64,000 nucleotides of DNA. Origin: Streptomyces soli (GTDB lineage: Bacteria > Actinomycetota > Actinomycetes > Streptomycetales > Streptomycetaceae). The stretch is from positions 1 through 64,000 of the forward strand of contig NZ_RJVR01000338.1 of assembly GCF_003999195.1 (NCBI RefSeq), given 5' to 3'. The notes beneath the pieces were generated by a model. It saw only the letters and a list, made by a program, of their open reading frames with translations, was not told the origin of the DNA and searched no databases. Shown here one piece after another: positions 9,713 through 17,401 of the stretch. The translations under genes were made by a program, and so were the position numbers. Position 1 is the stretch's first letter. Each line of letters starts with the position of its first letter.

Positions 9713-10417
9713 ATGACACAACGCATGCGCGAAGGCTATGCGGGCACCGGCCCCGGGGCGATCACACCGGACGGCTGCGCGGTGGAGCTGTGGGCCAGAC
9801 TCACGATCGGCGACGAGCCCGAGATCATCGAGGCGGCGGTGCCCGCCGGGGCACGGATCCTCGAACTCGGCTGCGGAGTGGGCCGGATGACCCGCCCACT
9901 CTCGGAGCGGGGCTTCACCGTCACCGCCGTGGACGAGTCGCCGGAGATGCTGGAACGGGTCGTCGGGGCGGAACGCACGGTGTGCGCCGCCATCGAGGAA
10001 CTGGACCTGGGCGAGCGCTTCGACGTGGTGCTGCTCGCCTCGTTCCTGGTCAACGCCGGCGACCCGGAGGTACGCCGGGGACTGCTGAGGACCTGCCGCC
10101 GCCATGTCGCGGATGGCGGGCTCGTCATCGTCCAGCGCGAGGGCGAGGACTGGCACGACCCGGGAAACATCCCCCGCGAGAGCGTGCGGGGCGACGCCGT
10201 CTTCAGGCTGGTCGCGTCGGAGCCGATCGGCCCGGACACGTACTCCAACCTCTTCGAATACGTCTTTCCGGACGTCCGCTGGGCCCACACCTTCGTCTCC
10301 GGGCGGCTGACCGAGGAGCAGTTCGCGCAGGCTCTGGCAGAGGCCGGTCTCGCCGTGGAGGCGGTGCTCACGCCGGACCGTACGTGGGTGCGTGCAGTCC
10401 CGGTGACCGAACAATGA
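9713..10417 (+). CDS. Class I SAM-dependent methyltransferase
   Basis: A small Rossmann-fold methyltransferase of about 234 residues. The SAM-binding motif I is ILELGCGVGRMTRPL, motif II includes VTAVDESPEML, and VLLASFLVNAG follows at the usual distance. The N-terminal MREGYAGTGPGAITPDGCAV is typical of an actinobacterial group with no assigned substrate. Possible starts are GTG 9692, ATG 9704 and ATG 9713, none with a clear ribosome-binding site; 9713 is used because it begins the recognisable sequence. It is 90 bp downstream of guaB1 in the same direction. Confidence 0.85.
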   Translation: MTQRMREGYAGTGPGAITPDGCAVELWARLTIGDEPEIIEAAVPAGARILELGCGVGRMTRPLSERGFTVTAVDESPEMLERVVGAERTVCAAIEELDLGERFDVVLLASFLVNAGDPEVRRGLLRTCRRHVADGGLVIVQREGEDWHDPGNIPRESVRGDAVFRLVASEPIGPDTYSNLFEYVFPDVRWAHTFVSGRLTEEQFAQALAEAGLAVEAVLTPDRTWVRAVPVTEQ

Positions 10418-10440
10418 ATCGGCGCTTACCGGGGCTTTCG

Positions 10441-10481
10441 CGCAACGATCATCCGCAGATACGCAATAGACCCGCATTACG
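10441..10481. promoter_or_regulatory. CGCAA-type repeats upstream of permease remnant
   Basis: CGCAAC at 10441 and CGCAAT at 10462 are 21 bp apart (two helical turns), followed by CGCATT at 10473. The same CGCAAY word recurs upstream of the amidase gene at 11433, 11464 and 11486. This is a candidate binding region for the Lrp/AsnC protein encoded between the two places. Confidence 0.4.
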
Positions 10482-10599
10482 GGACTCGTCGGTCATCTCA
10501 TAGGGTCGTGCCTCGTACGTGGAGCGGTGGCGACCCTCGGCGGTCCCCACCCTCCGGTCGCCGCCGCCTGAAGCCGACAGCGACAAAGGAGTCTCCCCC

Positions 10600-10941
10600 G
10601 TGGCACGAACCGGCATAGTGTCGCTGTTCTGTGGCGTGCTGGCCGCCTGCGTACCGCTGGGCGCGCTGGCCGACGCCACCAGCATCGGCACGCTCTTCGC
10701 CTTCGGGCTGGTCAACATCGCGGTGATCGTGCTGCGCAGGAAGCGGCCCGACATGCCGCGCACCTTCCGAGTGGCCTTCTCGCCGGTGACGCCGGCGATC
10801 GGCTTCGGGCTGTGCGTGTGGATGATGGGCAGCTTCGACGCCATCACCTGGGAGTACTTCCTTGGCTGGATGGCCGTCGGCCTCGTGGTCTACTTCGCTT
10901 ACGGCCTCCGCCGCTCCCAACTGGCCCGCGAAGAGAAGTGA
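10600..10941 (+). pseudogene. Amino-acid permease (APC superfamily), C-terminal remnant
   Basis: The 113 codons match the C-terminal end of a cationic-amino-acid-type APC permease: CGVLAACVPLGALADATSIG, TLFAFGLVNIAVIVLRRKRP, then TPAIGFGLCVWMMGS and a last hydrophobic helix. Four or so membrane segments remain; a complete member has about 12-14 and 450-500 residues. The GTG at 10600 has AAAGGAG 8 bp upstream, so the fragment could still be translated, but it cannot be a working transporter. It sits just before the Lrp/AsnC-amidase-monooxygenase genes, where an uptake protein for their substrate would be expected. Confidence 0.75.
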
Positions 10942-10951
10942 TCCACCCGCT

Positions 10952-11407
10952 GTGCGACTGAACGATCTCGACGAACGCATCGTCCACGCCCTCGCCGAGG
11001 ACGCCCGCCGCTCCTACGCCGACATCGGCGCCGAGGTCGGGCTCTCCGCCCCGGCTGTGAAACGCCGCGTCGACCGGTTGCTGGCAGCAGGCGCGATCAC
11101 CGGCTTCACGGTGCGGGTGGACCCGGCGGCGCTGGGCTGGGAGACGGAAGCGGTTGTCGAGCTCTACTGCCGCCACAACACCTCGCCGGACGACATCCGG
11201 CGAGGCCTGGCGCGCTACCCCGAGGTCGCGTCCGCCTCCACCGTCACGGGGGAGGCGGACGCGATCGTCCAGGTCTTCGCGGAGGATGTGCGGCACTTCG
11301 AGCGCGTCCTGGAGCGGATCGCGGGCGAGCCCTTCGTGGAGCGTACGAAGTCCGTACTGGTGCTCTCGCCGCTGCTGCGGCGCTACACCTCGGGCTCGCC
11401 GACGTAA
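10952..11407 (+). CDS. Lrp/AsnC family transcriptional regulator
   Basis: A 151-residue feast/famine regulator. The N-terminal helix-turn-helix (residues 3-50; LDERIVHALAEDARRSYADI and VGLSAPAVKRRVDRL) is followed by the RAM ligand-binding/oligomer domain (FTVRVDPAALGW, then VTGEADAIVQVFAED). Members of the family sense amino acids and commonly control adjacent catabolic genes. Here it lies between a permease remnant and the DavA/DavB-like genes, so lysine or a lysine product is the likely signal (inference). The GTG start at 10952 is immediately before the conserved RLNDLDERI. Confidence 0.9.
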   Translation: MRLNDLDERIVHALAEDARRSYADIGAEVGLSAPAVKRRVDRLLAAGAITGFTVRVDPAALGWETEAVVELYCRHNTSPDDIRRGLARYPEVASASTVTGEADAIVQVFAEDVRHFERVLERIAGEPFVERTKSVLVLSPLLRRYTSGSPT

Positions 11408-11432
11408 GCCGACGGTATCCGGCGCTATCTGG

Positions 11433-11491
11433 CGCAACGAATCGCCGGGTCGGGGGCGAAAGACGCAACGGATCGGTCATTGGTCCGCAAT
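11433..11491. promoter_or_regulatory. Three CGCAAY motifs upstream of the amidase gene
   Basis: CGCAACGA at 11433, CGCAACGGATC at 11464 and CGCAATG at 11486, spaced 31 and 22 bp, lie in the 161-bp gap after the Lrp/AsnC gene. Near-helical spacing and recurrence of the same word at 10441-10467 suggest cooperative Lrp-type binding in front of the catabolic operon. Confidence 0.45.
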
Positions 11492-11568
11492 GTCCGCGTC
11501 TTGTCGGTAGGTGATCGTGAAACGTACCGTTTTGAAGGCCCCCGACCACCCGGAAGACGCGAGGTTCC

Positions 11569-12357
11569 ATGACGCCGCTGCGCACCGCCCTGCTCCAGAG
11601 CTCCGGAGAGCTCAGCGACGTCGAGCGGAACATCGAGATCCTGGACGACGCCGCCCGCCGGGCGGCGGATGCAGGCGCCGGGCTGCTGATCGCACCGGAG
11701 ATGTTCCTGACCGGGTACGCGATCGGGGACGACATCCACCGCCTCGCCGAGCCCGCCGACGGCCCGAGCGCGCTGCGGCTGGCGGAGGTCGCCCTCGCGC
11801 ACGGCGTGGCGCTGGCCTACGGCTACCCCGAGCGCGGTGCCGGCGGCGAGACGTACAACGCGGTGCGGCTCATCGGCCCGGACGGACAGCGGCTGGCGAA
11901 CTACCGCAAGACCCACCTCTTCGGTGGCTTCGAGCGCAAGTACTTCACCCCCGGCGACACCCCGGTGGTGCAGGCGGAGCTGCACGGCCTCAAGCTCGGC
12001 TTCCTGATCTGCTACGACGTGGAGTTCCCGGAGAACGTCCGCGCCCACGCCCTCGCCGGGACCGACCTGCTGGTGGTGCCGACGGCACAGATGCACCCGT
12101 TCGAGTTCGTCGCGGAGAGCCTCGTCCCGACGCGGGCGTGGGAGAGCCAGCTGTACGTCGCGTACGTCAACCGACACGGCGCGGAGGGCGACTTCGAGTT
12201 CGTCGGGCTGAGCTGCCTGGCCGGCCCGGACGGGATCGCGCGGGCCCGCGCCGGGCGGGGCGAGGAGCTGCTGCTCGCCGACGCCGACCCGGAGCCGCTG
12301 TGGGCGTCGCGCGCGGCGAACCCGTATCTGGCCGACCGCCGCCCCGAGCTTTACTGA
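11569..12357 (+). CDS. davA: Nitrilase-superfamily amidohydrolase, probable 5-aminovaleramidase (DavA-like)
   Basis: A 262-residue carbon-nitrogen hydrolase. The catalytic triad is visible as Glu44 (APEMFLTGY), Lys114 (NYRKTHLFG) and Cys148 (LICYDVEFPE). Length and order beside a lysine-2-monooxygenase-like flavoprotein match the Pseudomonas davA-davB pair, in which DavA hydrolyses 5-aminovaleramide to 5-aminovalerate and ammonia in the lysine catabolic route. The specific activity is inferred from the partner, because the superfamily alone covers many amides. The next gene starts 31 bp downstream, so one transcript is expected. Third gene of a probable Lrp-controlled block. Confidence 0.8.
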   Translation: MTPLRTALLQSSGELSDVERNIEILDDAARRAADAGAGLLIAPEMFLTGYAIGDDIHRLAEPADGPSALRLAEVALAHGVALAYGYPERGAGGETYNAVRLIGPDGQRLANYRKTHLFGGFERKYFTPGDTPVVQAELHGLKLGFLICYDVEFPENVRAHALAGTDLLVVPTAQMHPFEFVAESLVPTRAWESQLYVAYVNRHGAEGDFEFVGLSCLAGPDGIARARAGRGEELLLADADPEPLWASRAANPYLADRRPELY

Positions 12358-12388
12358 GCCACTTTCTTTTCCTAGGAGCACCAGCCCG

Positions 12389-14092
12389 ATGACGTCCGTG
12401 CCCACCGCCGTCCACGACGAGCAGCACGCCGAGGCCCAGGCCACCCCGCCCATCACCATGTTCGGACCGGACTTCCCGTACGCGTACGACGACTTCCTGG
12501 CGCACCCGGCGGGCCTCGGCTCCATACCGGCGACCGCGCACGGCACCGAGATCGCGGTCATCGGCGGCGGGCTGAGCGGAATCATCGCGGCGTACGAGCT
12601 GATGAAGATGGGCCTCAAGCCCGTCGTCTACGAGGCCGACCAGATCGGTGGCCGGCTGCGCACCGTCGGCTTCCCCGGCTGCGACGAGTCCCTGACCGCA
12701 GAGATGGGCGCGATGCGCTTCCCGCCCTCGTCCACGGCCTTCCAGCACTACATCGACCTGGCCGGGCTGGAGACCAGGCCCTTCCCGAACCCGCTGGCGC
12801 CGGAGACCCCGTCGACCGTCGTGGACCTCAAGGGCGAGACGCACTACGCGACCTCGGTCGACGACCTGCCCGAGGTCTACCACCAGGTCATGCACGCCTG
12901 GAACGCCTGCCTGGAGGACGGCGCCGACTTCTCCGACATGCAGCGGGCGATGCGGGAGCGCGACATCCCGCGCATCCGCGAGATCTGGTCCCGGCTGGTC
13001 GAGAAGCTGGACAACCAGACCTTCTACGGCTTCCTCTGCGACTCCCCGGCCTTCAAGTCCTTCCGCCACCGCGAGATCTTCGGCCAGGTCGGCTTCGGCA
13101 CCGGCGGCTGGGACACCGACTTCCCCAACTCCATCCTGGAGATCCTCCGCGTCGTCTACACCGGCGCCGACGACGACCACCGCGGCATCGTCGGCGGCAG
13201 CCAGCAGCTCCCGCTGCGCCTCTGGGAGCGCGAGCCGGAGAAGATCGTCCACCACCCGTACGGCACCTCCCTGAAGTCCCTGCACGGCGGCGAGCCCCGC
13301 CCCGCCGTCACCCGGCTGCACCGCACCGCCGGCCACCGGATCACGGTCACCGACGCCTCCGGCGACATTCGTACGTACGCTGCCGCGATCTTCACGGCGC
13401 AGAGCTGGATGCTGCTGAGCAAGATCGCCTGCGACGACTCGCTCTTCCCGATCGACCACTGGACGGCGATCGAGCGCACTCACTACATGGAGTCCAGCAA
13501 GCTCTTCGTGGCCGTCGACCGGCCCTTCTGGCTGGACAAGGACGAGGAGACCGGGCGCGACGTGATGTCGATGACCCTCACCGACCGGATGACCCGGGGC
13601 ACCTATCTGCTGGACGACGGCCCGGACCGGCCGGCCACCGTCTGCCTGTCGTACACCTGGTGCGACGACAGCCTGAAGTGGCTGCCGCTGAGCGCGAACG
13701 AGCGGATGGAGGTCATGCTCAAGTCGCTCGGCGAGATCTATCCCAAGGTCGACATCCGCAAGCACATCATCGGCAACCCGGTGACGGTGTCCTGGGAGAA
13801 CGAGCCCTACTTCATGGGCGCCTTCAAGGCCAACCTCCCCGGCCACTACCGCTACCAGCGGCGGCTGTTCACGCACTTCATGCAGGACGCCCTGCCCGAG
13901 GACAAGCGCGGCATCTTCCTGGCTGGCGACGACATCTCCTGGACGGCGGGTTGGGCGGAGGGCGCGGTGCAGACCGCGCTCAACGTGGTGTGGGGCGTGA
14001 TGCACCACTTCGGCGGCGAGACGGACGCCTCGAATCCGGGGCCGGGCGATGTGTACGACGAGATCGCCCCGGTCGCGCTCGACGAGGACTGA
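12389..14092 (+). CDS. davB: Flavin monoamine oxidase family protein, probable L-lysine 2-monooxygenase (DavB-like)
   Basis: A 567-residue FAD enzyme. The FAD-binding dinucleotide fold is at residues about 55-90 (IAVIGGGLSGIIAAYELMKM, then VVYEADQIGGRLRT), and the second FAD segment is near the end (GIFLAGDDISWTAGWAEGAV). The N-terminal FGPDFPYAYDDFLAHPAGLG, the core GQVGFGTGGWDTDFPNS and the end PGPGDVYDEI agree closely, from memory, with L-lysine 2-monooxygenase DavB, which converts lysine to 5-aminovaleramide, CO2 and water. Related tryptophan 2-monooxygenases are the main alternative. Pairing with a DavA-length amidase favours lysine. The stop codon abuts the stop of the convergent gene. 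Confidence 0.82.
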   Translation: MTSVPTAVHDEQHAEAQATPPITMFGPDFPYAYDDFLAHPAGLGSIPATAHGTEIAVIGGGLSGIIAAYELMKMGLKPVVYEADQIGGRLRTVGFPGCDESLTAEMGAMRFPPSSTAFQHYIDLAGLETRPFPNPLAPETPSTVVDLKGETHYATSVDDLPEVYHQVMHAWNACLEDGADFSDMQRAMRERDIPRIREIWSRLVEKLDNQTFYGFLCDSPAFKSFRHREIFGQVGFGTGGWDTDFPNSILEILRVVYTGADDDHRGIVGGSQQLPLRLWEREPEKIVHHPYGTSLKSLHGGEPRPAVTRLHRTAGHRITVTDASGDIRTYAAAIFTAQSWMLLSKIACDDSLFPIDHWTAIERTHYMESSKLFVAVDRPFWLDKDEETGRDVMSMTLTDRMTRGTYLLDDGPDRPATVCLSYTWCDDSLKWLPLSANERMEVMLKSLGEIYPKVDIRKHIIGNPVTVSWENEPYFMGAFKANLPGHYRYQRRLFTHFMQDALPEDKRGIFLAGDDISWTAGWAEGAVQTALNVVWGVMHHFGGETDASNPGPGDVYDEIAPVALDED

Positions 14093-14776
14093 TCACCGGT
14101 CGAGAGGCGTCAGCAGGAAGCGGCCGATCAGCCCGACGCCGGTGTCGAGCTTCTCGGTGAACTCCTCGTACACCTCCGGCATCCGCCGCAGCGACCACAG
14201 CACGCGGGACGCGGCCCAGGCGGCGTCCCGCGCGCGGTCCAGGCTCCAGGAGCCCGCGAGGTGGGTGAGGGGGTCGGCGATGTCGAGGAGGTCGGGGCCC
14301 GGCATGAGCTCCTCGCGTACGCGTTCCTCGATGGCGATCAGCAGCTCGCCGACCCGGTCGAAGTCCCGCTCCAGGGCGGGCGGTTCGACGTCCAGGGCGC
14401 GGGCGGCGTCGACCACGGCGAGCGCGAGGTCGTGGCCGACGTGGGCATTGATGCCGGCCAGGGCGAACTGAAGGGGGCGGATGCCCCGGTGGCCGCGCAG
14501 CTGGAGCAGCGGGCGCCAGCAGGCGGGTGCGTCGCGCGGCTCGGCGGTGACGGCGGCCAGATAGCGGGCGGCGAAGCGGGCGCCCAGCTCGGCGGCCGCG
14601 GTGGGGTCGGCGAAGGCCCGGGCTTCGAGCCGACGGCGCAACTCCTCGGTGACGGACAGGTAGACGCGGTTGAAGACCGCGACGCCGTCGTGCGGCGGGA
14701 GTGCCCCGTCGAGGGCGCGCATCCGGGTCAGGACCTCGTCCACGTCGGTTGCGGGGGGCTGGCGTACCGTCGTCAT
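14093..14776 (-). CDS. DUF5995 family protein
   Basis: A 227-residue, mostly helical protein of the kind annotated DUF5995 in Streptomyces. The ALDGALPPHDGVAVFNRVYL start, a central FALAGINAHVGHDLALAVVDA with a conserved HVGHD and a C-terminal leucine-rich end are recognisable. Catalytic function is unknown; the His/Asp-rich HVGHDL motif resembles a metal-binding helix but this is a guess. Start ATG at 14776 is chosen over the longer frame from 14818, which has no family sequence in its first 14 residues. It is convergent with the DavB-like gene, with stop codons touching. Confidence 0.72.
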   Translation of the reverse strand: MTTVRQPPATDVDEVLTRMRALDGALPPHDGVAVFNRVYLSVTEELRRRLEARAFADPTAAAELGARFAARYLAAVTAEPRDAPACWRPLLQLRGHRGIRPLQFALAGINAHVGHDLALAVVDAARALDVEPPALERDFDRVGELLIAIEERVREELMPGPDLLDIADPLTHLAGSWSLDRARDAAWAASRVLWSLRRMPEVYEEFTEKLDTGVGLIGRFLLTPLDR

Positions 14777-14868
14777 GCGCCCAGAGTCCCAGCCGATTTG
14801 TCGATTTGGCGGCCGCACGCCGTGGCGTCCCCGATTCGGGTGAAACGGTTACTCGGTTCTGGGGGCGT

Positions 14869-15735
14869 TCAGAGCGCGCCCGCGTCCCGCGCGGTCCACA
14901 CCGAGGGATAGATCGGCCGGAAGCCGAGCTCGTCGCGGATCCGCAGCGTGGACACCACACCCTCCCAGGGGTCGGGCAGCTGCCGGTCCGCCATCCCCTC
15001 GGGGAGCTCAGCCTCGTTCACGGCGTGCAGCACGGCCGCGCTCGCAGGCGCGTCGTCCGCGATGTTGTACGTACGCCCGGCCACGCCCGGTGCCCGCAGC
15101 AGCCGCAGCAGGCCCTGCGCAACGTCCGCGTGGTGCACCAGCTGCATCGGTTTGTGGGCCGCCCACGAGGCCGCGAAGCGCAGCGACTGCGCGAGGTGCG
15201 GGTCGCCCTCGCCGTAGACGTAGGCCAGTCGCCCGATGCGCAGGTCGAGTCCCTGTTCGCGGTGCAGTGCCAGCAGCTCCCGTTCGGCCTCGGCCTTCGA
15301 CGCCGGGTAGGCGCCCCAGGCGGGGTCCGGGTCGGGCGCGTCGTCCTCGGTGGTGGGGCGCCCGTGCCCGGGCCCGTAGACTAGATTCGTACTGACCTGT
15401 ACGAACCGGTCGGCGCCGGCGTCCAGCGCGGCCCGCGCCAGATCCAGGGCCGCGTCACGGTTGACCGCCCACACCTCGTCGGCCGCCTCGCCGTGCCGGA
15501 AGGCGGCTGCGATGTTCACCACGGCGTCCGCTCCGGCGACGGCCTTGCGCACCGCCTCCAGGTCGCGCAGCTCGCCCACCGCGACCTGCGCGCCCAGCGC
15601 GGCGAAGGGCTCGCCGCGTGTCTTGTCCCGCATCAGCACCCGTACGGCGTCGCCCGGGCCGCCGCTGTGCTGCAGCAGGCGTGGCACGAAACGCCGCCCG
15701 ACCTCGCCCGTCGCACCCGTCACCAGAACCAGCAT
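14869..15735 (-). CDS. NAD-dependent epimerase/dehydratase (extended SDR family)
   Basis: A 288-residue extended short-chain dehydrogenase. The Rossmann motif is VLVTGATGEVGRR at residues 3-15, and the active-site tyrosine and lysine fall in AWGAYPASKAEAERE (YxxxK). Such proteins act on nucleotide-sugars or related carbonyls using bound NAD(P). The substrate is not evident. It is divergent from a helix-turn-helix regulator that starts about 160 bp away and may control it. Confidence 0.88.
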   Translation of the reverse strand: MLVLVTGATGEVGRRFVPRLLQHSGGPGDAVRVLMRDKTRGEPFAALGAQVAVGELRDLEAVRKAVAGADAVVNIAAAFRHGEAADEVWAVNRDAALDLARAALDAGADRFVQVSTNLVYGPGHGRPTTEDDAPDPDPAWGAYPASKAEAERELLALHREQGLDLRIGRLAYVYGEGDPHLAQSLRFAASWAAHKPMQLVHHADVAQGLLRLLRAPGVAGRTYNIADDAPASAAVLHAVNEAELPEGMADRQLPDPWEGVVSTLRIRDELGFRPIYPSVWTARDAGAL

Positions 15736-15898
15736 GTCGTGCTCCTTCCGCCGTGGGACGTCGTCCCGTCGTGGAACGTCGTCATGGGACCAGCGTCGGT
15801 CGGCCGGGCGACGGGCGGGAGAGACCTCCCGATCAGGGGATCAGCACTCCCTGGATACCGCCGCCCGGGAGCGCGATGCTGGCTGGGTGGACCTTGAC

Positions 15899-16744
15899 AT
15901 GGACCGAGCCGAACTCGCTGACTTCCTGCGCCGCAGCCGTGCCCGCCTCGCCCCCACGGACGTGGGCCTCGCGGAGGGAGCGAGGCGCCGCACGCCGGGG
16001 CTACGCCGGGAGGAGGTCGCCCAGCTCGCCGGGATGTCGGTGGACTACTACACGCGGCTCGAGCAGGCGCGCGGCCCGCGCCCGTCGCGGCAGATCCTCA
16101 CCTCGCTGGCGCGGGCGCTGCGGCTCACCGACGACGAGCGCGACCACCTCTTCCACCTCGCGGGGGAGGAGCCGCCCCGCGACCGCTACGGCACCGGCCA
16201 TGTGCGGCCCGGGCTGCTGCTCGTACTGGACCGGCTCGACGACACCCCGGCCCAGGTGGTCAGCGACCACGGTGACGTGCTCGCCCAGAACCCGATGTCG
16301 GCGGCCCTCCTCGGCGACATGTCCGCCCGGCCGCCCGCCCACCGCAACATCATCCGCGGCTTCTTCCTCAACCCCGACGGCCGCGACCTCATCCCGCCCG
16401 ACGACCGTCCCGGGCTCGCCCGCAGCCACGTCGCCTCCCTCCGCGCCCTCCTCGCCGCCCGCCCCGACGACCCGCGCACGGACGCCCTCGTGGCCGAACT
16501 TCGTGCCGGAAGCGAGGAGTTCAGGCAGCTGTGGGCTGCTCACGAGGTCGCGGTGCGGCGCTCGGACGTCAAGCGCTTCCGCCACCCCCTCGTCGGCGAG
16601 CTGGAGCTGGACTGCGAGGTGCTGCTCAGCTCCGACCACGACCAGCGGCTCATCCTCTTCACCGCCCGCCCCGGCAGCGAGTCGTACGAGAAGCTGCGCC
16701 TGCTGCGGGTGGTCGGGCTGCAGAACCTCACGCCGAGCCACTAG
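15899..16744 (+). CDS. XRE-family regulator with MmyB-like ligand-binding domain
   Basis: A 281-residue regulator. The Cro/cI-type helix-turn-helix is at residues about 8-75 (LRRSRARLAPTDVGL, TPGLRREEVAQLAGMSVDYY and RLEQARGPRPSRQIL). The rest is the MmyB/PAS-like domain (QNPMSAALLGD, HEVAVRRSDVKRFRHPLVGE) that may bind a fatty-acid-like ligand in this group. It is divergent from an SDR gene, the usual arrangement for these repressors. ATG 15899 is used; GTG 15887 is an in-frame alternative. The 3' end overlaps the opposite-strand permease remnant. Confidence 0.87.
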   Translation: MDRAELADFLRRSRARLAPTDVGLAEGARRRTPGLRREEVAQLAGMSVDYYTRLEQARGPRPSRQILTSLARALRLTDDERDHLFHLAGEEPPRDRYGTGHVRPGLLLVLDRLDDTPAQVVSDHGDVLAQNPMSAALLGDMSARPPAHRNIIRGFFLNPDGRDLIPPDDRPGLARSHVASLRALLAARPDDPRTDALVAELRAGSEEFRQLWAAHEVAVRRSDVKRFRHPLVGELELDCEVLLSSDHDQRLILFTARPGSESYEKLRLLRVVGLQNLTPSH

Positions 16745-17168
16745 GGGGCTCCTGCGGCTTGAGGTGCGGCGGCGCGACGGCGCGCAGCAGGTGGTAGCCC
16801 GCCAGGACGACGATGGTGCCGAGGGCGATGCCGCTGAGTTTGAAGTTGTCGCTGATGTCGAGGCTGACGCCGCCGACGCCGATGACGACGCCCGCCGCGA
16901 CGGGGACCAGCTTCAGCGGGTTGCGGAGGTCGACGCGGTTTTGGACCAGATCTGGGCGCCCAGCAGGCCGATCACGCCGTAGAGGATGACGGTGATGCCG
17001 CCCAGCACGGCGCCGGGCACCGCCGCGACGATCGCGCCGAACTTGGGGCAGAGGCCGAACAGCAGCGCGAAGAAGGCGGCGGCCCAGTAGGCGGCGGTGG
17101 AGTAGACGCGGGTGGCGGCCATGACGCCGATGTTCTCGGAGTAGGTCGTGGTGGCGGGGCCGCCGACG
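16728..17168 (-). pseudogene. Uracil-xanthine permease (UraA/NCS2) C-terminal remnant, frameshifted
   Basis: The minus strand encodes the end of an NCS2 nucleobase permease: TTTYSENIGVMAATRVYST, then PGAVLGGITVILYGVIGLLG and IW near 16947. The expected continuation (VQNRVDLRNPLKLVPVAAGV and DNFKLSGIALGTIVVLAGYH) is present but in another frame, consistent with loss of one base near 16946. Most of the N-terminal two-thirds is missing: at about 17165 the sequence turns abruptly into a plus-strand P-type ATPase tail. The truncation and frameshift make it a non-functional remnant. Confidence 0.8.
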
Positions 17169-17401
17169 GCGGCGAGCTGGCCACCGTCCCCGCCGTTGTG
17201 GCCCTCTCCCGCAGCGCCCGCCGCGTCGTCGTCCAGAACCTCGTCATCGCCTCGGTCTTCATCACCGCCCTCGCGGTGTGCGACCTCGTCGGCCACCTTC
17301 CCCTGCCGCTCGGCGTCGCCGGGCACGAGGGCTCCACGGTCGTCGTCGGCCTCAACGGCCTACGGCTGCTCCGCGAGGCGGCCCGGCGCCGGGGCGTCTG
17401 A
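17165..17401 (+). pseudogene. Heavy-metal P-type ATPase C-terminal remnant
   Basis: From about base 17165 the plus strand reads ELATVPAVVALSRSARRVVV and QNLVIASVFITALAVCDLVG, ending GHEGSTVVVGLNGLRLL. This is the last two membrane helices and tail of a P1B-type metal ATPase. The catalytic DKTGT and ATP-binding domains are missing, so it cannot pump. Its upstream edge coincides with the edge of the permease remnant on the other strand, so both genes were cut by one rearrangement. The 3' end overlaps the convergent MFS gene by about 42 bp. Confidence 0.75.
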
